Positions 1-6,000 of a DNA stretch of 12,406 nt are shown here, piece by piece. The position numbers were made by a program, and so were the translations under genes. The stretch is from Clostridiales bacterium (GTDB lineage: Bacteria > Bacillota_A > Clostridia > Saccharofermentanales > Saccharofermentanaceae), in contig JAILHZ010000095.1 of the NCBI GenBank assembly GCA_024695545.1, positions 1-12,406 on the forward strand. Reading direction: 5' to 3'. Under the pieces are notes generated by a model, which saw only the letters and a list, made by a program, of their open reading frames with translations, was not told the origin of the DNA and made no database searches. Numbering within the stretch: the first letter of the stretch is position 1; every line of letters begins with the position of its first letter.

Positions 1-24
1 TTTCTTTTCCTTATAGTGTTTCAT
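1..24 (-). CDS. probable start of a divergent gene, cut by the window edge
   Basis: Read on the minus strand, an ATG at position 24 opens the frame MKHYKEKK, which continues off the left edge. A GAGGTG ribosome binding site (minus strand of 32-37) sits 7 nt before it, which is the usual spacing. A plausible but weak -10 (TATAGT, minus strand of 55-60) lies further upstream. Only eight codons are visible, so no function can be given. The call rests on the ribosome binding site and the open frame alone, and could be chance in an AT-rich stretch. Confidence 0.4.
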
Positions 25-73
25 TTCCTTTCACCTCAAATGATTTTGTTTACAACTATATCGTAGCATGGCG

Positions 74-83
74 AGTGCTTTTC
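74..83 (+). repeat. AGTGCTTTTC element, copy 1 (in the divergent promoter region)
   Basis: The segment 74-85 (AGTGCTTTTCGA) is identical over 12 nt to 1936-1947, which lies just after the G1P dehydrogenase stop codon. The first 10 nt also occur after the gltD stop codon. Here the element overlaps the -35 zone of the rightward promoter. Its function is unknown. Confidence 0.45.
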
Positions 84-101
84 GAAATGACGGATATGTA
101 A

Positions 102-110
102 TGGTATAAT
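102..110 (+). promoter_or_regulatory. extended -10 promoter of the HAD phosphatase / G1P dehydrogenase operon
   Basis: A perfect extended -10, TG-g-TATAAT, spans 102-110, with TATAAT at 105-110. It lies about 50 bases before the chosen start codon at 161. No good TTGACA lies 17 nt upstream; the -35 zone is occupied by the palindrome TTTCGAAA (80-87), which could be a regulator site. Extended -10 promoters often work with poor -35 boxes. Confidence 0.6.
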
Positions 111-160
111 GAATGCGGTTAAACACATCAGATGGAGAATAGTAGAAAATGGAGAAGAGA

Positions 161-820
161 ATGAAGAAAAAAGGAATCATTTTCGATATGGACGGCACCG
201 TCTGGGATTCGGCCGAGAACGTTGCCAAATCATGGACCATCAAGATCCACGAAGCGGGATATACGGATAAATCCGTTACCCGTGAAGATATCCAGAGCGT
301 CATGGGAAAACCGATGGACGAAATCGCTAATATCCTTTTCCCGTATACGGAAAAAGGACCGGAAAGGGATGCACTCCGTTTCTCCTGCGAGAAGTATGAG
401 AACGAGTACCTGAGCGAGCACGGCGGCATTCTCTATGACGGTGTTATCGAGACCTGGAAAAAGCTCAAGGAGATGGGTTATCACATCTATATCGTCAGCA
501 ACTGCCAGGCAGGGTACATCGAGGCATTCCTCGGATACTACAAGATCGATTACGGAAAGCCGGAAGATCTTGTCGAGGATATCGAGTGCTACGGCAACAA
601 CTTCCTGCAGAAGGATGAGAACATCCGACTGCTTGCTAAGAGAAACAAGCTGAAAGCGGCCTGCTATGTCGGCGATATCCAGAGCGATTACGATGCGACG
701 ACGAAGGCGGGACTTCCGTTTATCCACGCGAAATACGGCTTCGGTGAGATCGATGCCGAGGTACCATATATCACGACATTTGAAGAACTGACAAAGGTGG
801 TTCCGGAAGTCATCGGCTGA
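161..820 (+). CDS. HAD-superfamily phosphatase (phosphoglycolate phosphatase-like)
   Basis: This is a soluble, cytoplasmic haloacid dehalogenase-type hydrolase of about 219 residues. Motif I is FDMDGTVWD at residues 8-16, with nucleophile Asp9 and acid/base Asp11. Motif II is the Ser113 of IVSNCQ. Motif IV is GDIQSDYDA, with Mg2+ ligands Asp172 and Asp176. The region between motifs I and II has the size of a helical C1 cap, as in Gph/PgmB-type enzymes that act on small phosphoesters. An ATG at 149 would add four residues, but ATG 161 has GGAGAAG at 151-157 correctly placed before it, so 161 is preferred. The G1P dehydrogenase starts 54 nt downstream with no terminator between, suggesting one transcript. 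The family assignment is firm; the substrate is not readable from sequence. A glycerol phosphate or glycolate phosphate is a guess from context. Confidence 0.9.
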   Translation: MKKKGIIFDMDGTVWDSAENVAKSWTIKIHEAGYTDKSVTREDIQSVMGKPMDEIANILFPYTEKGPERDALRFSCEKYENEYLSEHGGILYDGVIETWKKLKEMGYHIYIVSNCQAGYIEAFLGYYKIDYGKPEDLVEDIECYGNNFLQKDENIRLLAKRNKLKAACYVGDIQSDYDATTKAGLPFIHAKYGFGEIDAEVPYITTFEELTKVVPEVIG

Positions 821-874
821 TGGATCCGGAGTTAACAGAAGACAACTAAGACAACAGCACGGGAGGAAAGAAAA

Positions 875-1930
875 ATGTTTAAAGATGAGATTGCGATCCC
901 TTCGATCCTGAAGATCGAGCGCGGTGTGACTGCGCACATCGGCGACTACATGAAGGATGCGGACATCACGCAGGTTACCATCCTTTTCGGAAACGGCCTG
1001 ATCTCCATGTTTGGAGATACGGTGTTCAAATCCTGCGAGAAGGCGGGAGTGCAGATCCTTCACCATCAGGAGATGGATACGGTCGACTTTAATGACATTA
1101 CGAATCTCGCTTTTCAGATCCCGAACAAGACGCAGGCGATCATCGGCATGGGCGGCGGCAAGGTCATCGATGCGGCCAAGTATATCGGATATATTCTCCG
1201 CATCCCGTTCATCAGCGTACCGACAAGTTCCTCGTCGGACGGATTCTCCAGTTCGTCCGCATCGCTTACCGTAAACGGACATAGAAAGTCTCTGCCGGCG
1301 AAGATGGCTTACGGTATCCTCGTTGATACGGATGTCATCAAGAGTGCACCGGTCAGATTCCTCTATTCCGGTATCGGCGATATGGTCGCGAAGATTTCTT
1401 CGACCTATGACTGGCAGCATGAGGAAGATATGGGATACGACGAGGTCAATGACTTCGCATTCATGATCGCGAAGAAAGCGGTCAACTCGTTCGTAAGAAC
1501 ACCTTTTGAATCTATAAATGAAGACCTTTTCCTGAAGGAGCTTCTGGACTCCCTCGCGATGAGCGGAGTGGCCAATGAGATCGCGGGATCCAGCGCACCG
1601 ACCAGCGGAAGTGAGCACCTGATCTCCCATGCGCTCGACCAGCTTCTCGAGCATCCGCAGCTGCACGGTGTCCAGGTCGGTATCGCGACCTATATTATGT
1701 GCAAGATCTGTGATCACAGATGGAAGAGGATCGACACCGTCTTTACGAAGACAGGTTTCTGGGATTACTGCGCGACGCTCGATCTTAAGGTGGAAGACTT
1801 TAAGAACGCGATCGATATGGCACCGCAGATCAAGCCGTACCGTCACACTTATCTCCATGAGGAGAAGTACAGAACTATGGCAAAAGAACTGCTTACCTAC
1901 GATGAGCATCTCAAGGCGATCCTGCATTGA
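875..1930 (+). CDS. egsA: sn-glycerol-1-phosphate dehydrogenase (AraM/EgsA family)
   Basis: This 351-residue enzyme belongs to the iron-containing alcohol dehydrogenase / dehydroquinate synthase-like fold. The family reduces dihydroxyacetone phosphate to sn-glycerol-1-phosphate with NAD(P)H. Diagnostic features are the nucleotide-binding GMGGGKVIDAAKY, the PTSSSSDGFSSSSASL stretch typical of G1P dehydrogenases, and the metal-site segments GIGDMVAK (Asp169), GSEHLISH (His248) and LHGVQVG (His264). Those three residues are the expected Zn/Ni/Fe ligands by family comparison. The length matches archaeal EgsA and is a little shorter than B. subtilis AraM. GGAGG at 862-866 lies 8 nt before ATG 875. 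G1P is the archaeal-type lipid backbone isomer; in Bacillus, AraM feeds the prenyltransferase PcrB. No PcrB-like gene is seen in this window. The likely partner in the same operon is the HAD phosphatase upstream. A glycerol dehydrogenase is less likely given the Ser-rich motif. Confidence 0.9.
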   Translation: MFKDEIAIPSILKIERGVTAHIGDYMKDADITQVTILFGNGLISMFGDTVFKSCEKAGVQILHHQEMDTVDFNDITNLAFQIPNKTQAIIGMGGGKVIDAAKYIGYILRIPFISVPTSSSSDGFSSSSASLTVNGHRKSLPAKMAYGILVDTDVIKSAPVRFLYSGIGDMVAKISSTYDWQHEEDMGYDEVNDFAFMIAKKAVNSFVRTPFESINEDLFLKELLDSLAMSGVANEIAGSSAPTSGSEHLISHALDQLLEHPQLHGVQVGIATYIMCKICDHRWKRIDTVFTKTGFWDYCATLDLKVEDFKNAIDMAPQIKPYRHTYLHEEKYRTMAKELLTYDEHLKAILH

Positions 1931-1934
1931 GGTG

Positions 1935-1945
1935 AAGTGCTTTTC
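1935..1945 (+). repeat. AAGTGCTTTTC element, copy 2 (4 nt after the egsA stop)
   Basis: AAGTGCTTTTC begins exactly 4 nt after the stop codon of the G1P dehydrogenase and precedes its terminator by 9 nt. The identical 11-mer begins exactly 4 nt after the gltD stop at 9243. It has no complement in the adjacent hairpin, so it is not part of this terminator stem. Confidence 0.5.
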
Positions 1946-1954
1946 GATGGGAAG

Positions 1955-1983
1955 AGGACCGCTCCGGCGGTCCTTTTTGTTTT
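1955..1983 (+). terminator. intrinsic terminator of the HAD-egsA operon
   Basis: A perfect 8-bp stem, AGGACCGC (1955-1962) with GCGGTCCT (1967-1974), is closed by the stable tetraloop TCCG and followed by TTTTGTTT. It ends the transcript 25 nt after the egsA stop codon. Confidence 0.93.
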
Positions 1984-2021
1984 CTGCTTCCTTTTGCTGA
2001 TTTGATGTATATCGAAATAAA

Positions 2022-2040
2022 TTTATCGAAAAACGATAAA
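2022..2040. promoter_or_regulatory. inverted repeat, candidate operator upstream of the 2134 gene
   Basis: TTTATCG (2022-2028) and CGATAAA (2034-2040) are perfect 7-bp arms around five A residues. The repeat ends 6 nt before the proposed -35 box at 2047. The right half, AAAAACGATAAAAA (2029-2042), recurs in inverse orientation at 2799-2812 upstream of gltB. The regulator is unknown; A/T-rich composition makes part of the match easy to obtain by chance. Confidence 0.45.
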
Positions 2041-2046
2041 AATCTA

Positions 2047-2075
2047 TTGCAATTCGATTTGCTACGTGCTATTGT
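2047..2075 (+). promoter_or_regulatory. candidate promoter of the 2134 gene
   Basis: A -35-like TTGCAA (2047-2052), a 17-nt spacer and an extended -10 TG-c-TATTGT (2067-2075) are arranged exactly as in the gltB promoter, which also uses TTGCAA and a TGn extension. The boxes match the sigma-A consensus only moderately, so the call leans on the shared layout. Confidence 0.4.
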
Positions 2076-2133
2076 TATATCAACAAGGTTGGAACCGGGC
2101 GCCTGATCAAGACAATTCACGGAGGGTTGGAAA

Positions 2134-2748
2134 ATGAACATGAAAGACAGTATCGAATTGGCAGAGAAACTCTCGAAGGGATATCATGATCTGGAGAAGA
2201 TGGATCGGGAGATCAGTGATAAGGAAAAGAACCTGGATACTCCTGTGAGCTCGTATCAGGAGCCGGCGCAGGATGTAAGCCTGTTTGAGACGGGAATTCT
2301 TGTGATATTTAAGGTGATTGCGTTCTTCTTTGTCCTGGGTATCGATGGATATATTTATTTAATCTCTTTCGTGACGGACTGGGATGAGCATACACACTGG
2401 CATCAGTCCGTGGCCTGGGCAGTGATCCTCATATCCAATATCGGACTCATTGCACTGATTATTTTCGTTAAGCATCGTAATGAGCAGAATACGAGGAAGT
2501 ACCTGGAGGAGCAAAGAGTTAAGCATGCGGAATTCGCGAGGAAAAGGCGTGCAGAGCTGCGTGAAGAACTTGCCGGGCTTTATCTGAAACGCTCTGAAGT
2601 AATTGTGGGTCTTGCGAAATACGATTCTCAGATCCCGCAGGAATTCCGGAGCGGATATCATATGATAAGAGTAAAAAAGATGCTTCAGAACGGAAAAGCA
2701 CAGAACTTTGACGAAGCCATCGGTTTGCTTGTGCAAACTGCCCAATAA
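2134..2748 (+). CDS. small two-helix membrane protein of unknown function
   Basis: I do not recognise the family of this 204-residue protein. Residues 1-50 are charged and predicted cytoplasmic, possibly helical. Two hydrophobic helices lie at about 54-80 and 92-112, separated by a short loop rich in His and acidic residues (DEHTHWHQ, residues 84-91). A long charged helix with coiled-coil character follows (about 113-160). The C-terminal 30 residues (YHMIRVKKMLQNGKAQNFDEAIGLL) resemble a short helical pair found at the end of many uncharacterised Firmicute proteins, with a pattern like LxxGRADTLKEAI; this likeness is from memory. GGAGGG at 2121-2126 lies 7 nt before ATG 2134. The gene stands alone after the egsA terminator, and no clear terminator separates it from gltB. 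Both soluble ends should face the cytoplasm. Confidence 0.8.
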   Translation: MNMKDSIELAEKLSKGYHDLEKMDREISDKEKNLDTPVSSYQEPAQDVSLFETGILVIFKVIAFFFVLGIDGYIYLISFVTDWDEHTHWHQSVAWAVILISNIGLIALIIFVKHRNEQNTRKYLEEQRVKHAEFARKRRAELREELAGLYLKRSEVIVGLAKYDSQIPQEFRSGYHMIRVKKMLQNGKAQNFDEAIGLLVQTAQ

Positions 2749-2798
2749 AATGAATAATTGCTCGACAAGAGTTGCGTGGGAAAACAAATAATTTACGT

Positions 2799-2812
2799 TT
2801 TTTATCGTTTTT
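2799..2812 (-). repeat. second copy of the AAAAACGATAAAAA element, upstream of gltB
   Basis: The minus strand of 2799-2812 is identical over 14 nt to 2029-2042 upstream of the membrane-protein gene. Both copies sit shortly upstream of a promoter with TTGCAA at the -35 position (4 nt and 21 nt away), but in opposite orientation. It may be a shared regulator site; low complexity is the main caveat. Confidence 0.35.
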
Positions 2813-2822
2813 TGCTCTAAAT

Positions 2823-2852
2823 TTTGCAAGTTGTTGCAATATAACTTGCAAA
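2823..2852. promoter_or_regulatory. TTGCAA inverted repeat overlapping the gltB -35 box
   Basis: TTTGCAAGTT (2823-2832) and AACTTGCAAA (2843-2852) form perfect 10-bp arms around a 10-nt spacer that itself carries another TTGCAA. Three TTGCAA hexamers, each self-palindromic, start at 2824, 2834 and 2846. The middle one is at the -35 position of the gltB promoter, so a bound regulator would act directly on polymerase. The site does not match the CodY or TnrA consensus. Confidence 0.6.
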
Positions 2853-2862
2853 TTGGTATGAT
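2834..2862 (+). promoter_or_regulatory. promoter of gltBD
   Basis: TTGCAA (2834-2839) as -35, a 17-nt spacer and an extended -10 TG-g-TATGAT (2854-2862) give a plausible sigma-A promoter. Transcription would start near 2869, leaving a leader of about 138 nt before the gltB start codon. Confidence 0.6.
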
Positions 2863-2880
2863 GTATCCATCGAATACTAG

Positions 2881-2992
2881 CAAAGGCGCTAAGTGCTTCC
2901 CGGGATCACCGCAAAGATACGGTGAGCTGAACCGGCAGGGCTTGGCGCCCTTGTTGTTTTCTGATCTTTCCCCGGGAACCTTTTCGGACCTG
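2881..2992 (+). promoter_or_regulatory. structured 5' leader of gltB, possible attenuator or riboswitch
   Basis: Several helices can be drawn by eye. TTCCCGGG (2897-2904) can pair with CCCGGGAA (2971-2978) and enclose most of the leader. Inside it is the hairpin TCACCG (2906-2911)/CGGTGA (2920-2925) with loop CAAAGATA, followed by a terminator-like hairpin at 2937-2951. GGCGC (2885-2889) can pair instead with GCGCC (2945-2949), which would break that hairpin. I could not match it to a known riboswitch class or a T-box (no AGGGTGGNACC motif). The first loop contains A....G spacing like loops bound by ANTAR antiterminators, but a proper second ANTAR hairpin is not evident. Confidence 0.45.
2937..2960 (+). 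terminator. terminator-like hairpin inside the gltB leader
   Basis: AGGGC (2937-2941) pairs with GCCCT (2947-2951) over a TTGGC loop and is followed by TTGTTGTTTT. The stem is short but GC-rich. It lies 46 nt before the gltB start codon, where conditional termination would switch the operon off. Confidence 0.4.
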
Positions 2993-3006
2993 AGGAGGAA
3001 AAGAAA

Positions 3007-6000
3007 ATGATGATGCAAAAGCAAGGACTGTATTCTCCTGAATATGAACACGATGCGTGCGGTATCGGTTTTGTCGTAAACATTCACGGCAAGCGTTCCC
3101 ACCAGACTGTGAAAGACGGTCTTAAGATTCTTGCAAATCTGGCACACCGTGGTGGTGAGGGCAGCGACGAGAACACCGGTGATGGTGCGGGTATGCTCCT
3201 TCAGATCCCGGATGCATTTTTCAGAAAAGTCTGCCCGGAAGAAAACATCACTCTCCCGCAGGCAGGTGATTACGGTGTCGGCATGGTATTCCTGCCGAGA
3301 CAGAGCGATGCCAGAGAAAAGTGCATGAAGGTCATCGATAAGGCGGTGGAAGAAGAGGGACAGGTCGTTCTCGGCTGGCGTGATACTCCGGTCAATGAGA
3401 GTACGATCGGTGTGACCGCAGAGGAGAACCGCCCGTATATCATGCAGATCTTTATCGGCAGAGGCGACAAGACCAAGGCAGGTATCGCTTTTGACCGTGC
3501 TCTTTATGTTATCAGAAAGAAGTTGGAGAAGCGTACGATCGAGCTCACCGAGACCGATCCGCGCTATTTCTATTTCGCAAGTCTTTCCACAAGAACGATC
3601 GTATATAAGGGTATGCTTACTCCGGAACAGATGGATGCTTTCTATCTCGACCTGAAGGATCTTTCCTTCGATTCTGCTCTGGCGCTCGTTCACTCCCGTT
3701 ACAGCACGAACACATTCCCGAGCTGGGAGCGTGCACATCCATACCGTTACCTGATCCACAACGGTGAGATCAATACCCTGCGCGGTAACATCAATGCGAT
3801 GTATGCAAGATCCGCTTCCATCAGCAATAAGGCTTTCGGCGATGAGATGGAAAAAGTACTGCCGATCATTAACCCGAACGGTTCTGACTCGGCGATGTTC
3901 GATAACACTCTCGAGTTCCTGACCCTGTCCGGAAGATCTCTTGCCGAGACCGCTATGATGATGGTTCCGGAACCGTGGATCAAGCACGAGCAGATGGACG
4001 AAGATGTGAAGGCTTTCTACGAGTACAACAGCATGCTCATGGAGCCCTGGGATGGCCCTGCCGCACTGGCATTTACCGATGGACGTTCCATTGTTGCTAC
4101 CCTCGATAGAAACGGTCTCCGTCCGGCAAGATATGTTGTTACGGAAGACGGTTACGTGATTCTTTCTTCCGAGGTCGGTGTACTGCCGATCGATGAGTCC
4201 CGCGTAATCAGTAAGAACCGTCTGCGTCCGGGCAGAATGCTCCTGATCGATACCGAAGAAGGACGTATCATCACCAACGAAGAGATCAAGAAGAAGGTCG
4301 CGACTGCGCATCCGTACAAGCAGTGGATCGATGAGAATATGGTCAGGCTTTCCGACCTGGTCGATGACTATAAGACTTCGGCAAAAGCACCGGCCAAGGC
4401 GGCTAAGTCTGCATCTTCCGACATCGAAGTAAAGCAGAAGATGTTCGGCTACACCTACGAAGATATCCGCAAGATGGTCATCCCGATGGCGAATACCGGT
4501 GCCGAGGCAATTGGTGCGATGGGTAATGACAGCCCGATCGCTGTGCTTTCGGATAAGCCGCAGCTTCTCTATAACTACTTCAAGCAGCTGTTCGCTCAGG
4601 TCACGAACCCGCCGATCGACTGCATCCGTGAGGACATCGTCATCATGGAAAGAATGTACCTCGGAAACGAAGGCAACATCATCGAGCCGAAGGCTACCGA
4701 TGCACGTCATATCGCTCTGCCTTGCCCGATCCTGAAGGATGAGGAACTGGCAGCGGTTAAGAATATTAAAAGAAAAGGATTTAAGTCCGTAGTGATTCCG
4801 ATCCTCTATGAGGCAAACGGTGACGGACATACTCTGGAGAAGGCGATGGATGCACTCTGCAAGACTGCATCAGAAGCAGTCGAGAAGGGCACGAACATCC
4901 TCGTTCTGTCCGACCGTGACGCGGATGCGGATAAGAGCCCGATTCCGGCACTGCTCGCTGTTGCAGGCCTTCACCAGCACCTCGTAAGAAAAGGACAGCG
5001 TCACATGACCTCCATCGTGCTGGAGTCCGGTGAGCCGCGAGAAGTTCATCACTTCGCACTGCTCGTCGGTTATGGTGCTTCCGCGATCAACCCGTATATG
5101 GCGTATGCAACGATCGCCGATGAGATCGCTCACCAGCGTCTCGATAAGGAACTTGATGTCGCGATCGACAACTACATCGATGCTGCCCGTCACGGTATCG
5201 TTAAGATCCTGTCGAAGATGGGTATCTCCGCAGTCAAGAGCTACCAGGGTGCGCAGATCTTTGAGGCACTCGGTATCGGTGAAGAAGTCATCGAGAAGTA
5301 CTTCACATCGACCGCTTCCCGTATCGGCGGTATCGGACTTGATGAGATCGCGAAGGAAGTCGGACAGCGTATGGAAGCTGCCTACAAGACTGCCGATACT
5401 CAACCGGGTCTGGCTACAGGCGGTGTTTACCAGTGGCGTAAAGATGGTGAATACCATATGTTCAACCCGAAGACCATCTACCAGCTGCAGAACGCAGTCA
5501 GAAAGGGTGACTACAACCTCTTTAAGGAATACAGCCGCGGCCTGAACGAAGAAAATGAAAGACTCTGCACCATCAGAGGACTTCTGGAATTCGTTCCTTC
5601 TAAGCAGCCGATCTCCATCTACGAGGTCGAGCCGGTAGAGAATATCGTAAAGCGCTTTAAGACAGGTGCTATGTCCTATGGTTCCATCAGTAAGGAAGCT
5701 CACGAGGCACTGGCGATCGCGATGAACCGTCTTGGCGGTAAGTCCAACACCGGTGAAGGAGGTGAGGATCCGGAAAGATACGAGAGAATGGCTAACGGCG
5801 ATTCGAAGATGAGTGCGATCAAGCAGGTCGCTTCCGGACGTTTCGGTGTTACCTCTGATTATCTCGTTCACGCAAGAGAGATCCAGATCAAGATGGCACA
5901 GGGCGCAAAGCCGGGTGAAGGCGGACAGCTCCCTGCAGGTAAGGTTTATCCCTGGATCGCAAAGACACGTCACAGTACTCCTGGTGTAGGTCTTATCTCT

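Noticed and set aside
149..160. ATG at 149 as the start of the HAD phosphatase
   Set aside because: Its nearest GGAG is 11 nt away, while ATG 161 has GGAGAAG at the right distance, and the conserved fold begins right after it.
2749..2800. Terminator after the 2134 membrane-protein gene
   Set aside because: Only a 3-bp CTC/GAG pairing is present and no stable hairpin precedes the T-rich stretch; read-through toward gltB cannot be excluded.
2821..2835. CodY-box-like AATTTT stretch upstream of gltB
   Set aside because: Only about 8 of 15 positions match AATTTTCWGAAAATT; the TTGCAA inverted repeat explains the bases better.
2881..2992. T-box, SAM, glycine, FMN, TPP or c-di-GMP riboswitch in the gltB leader
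   Set aside because: The hallmark conserved strings of these classes were looked for by eye and not found; the leader is reported only as an unidentified structure.
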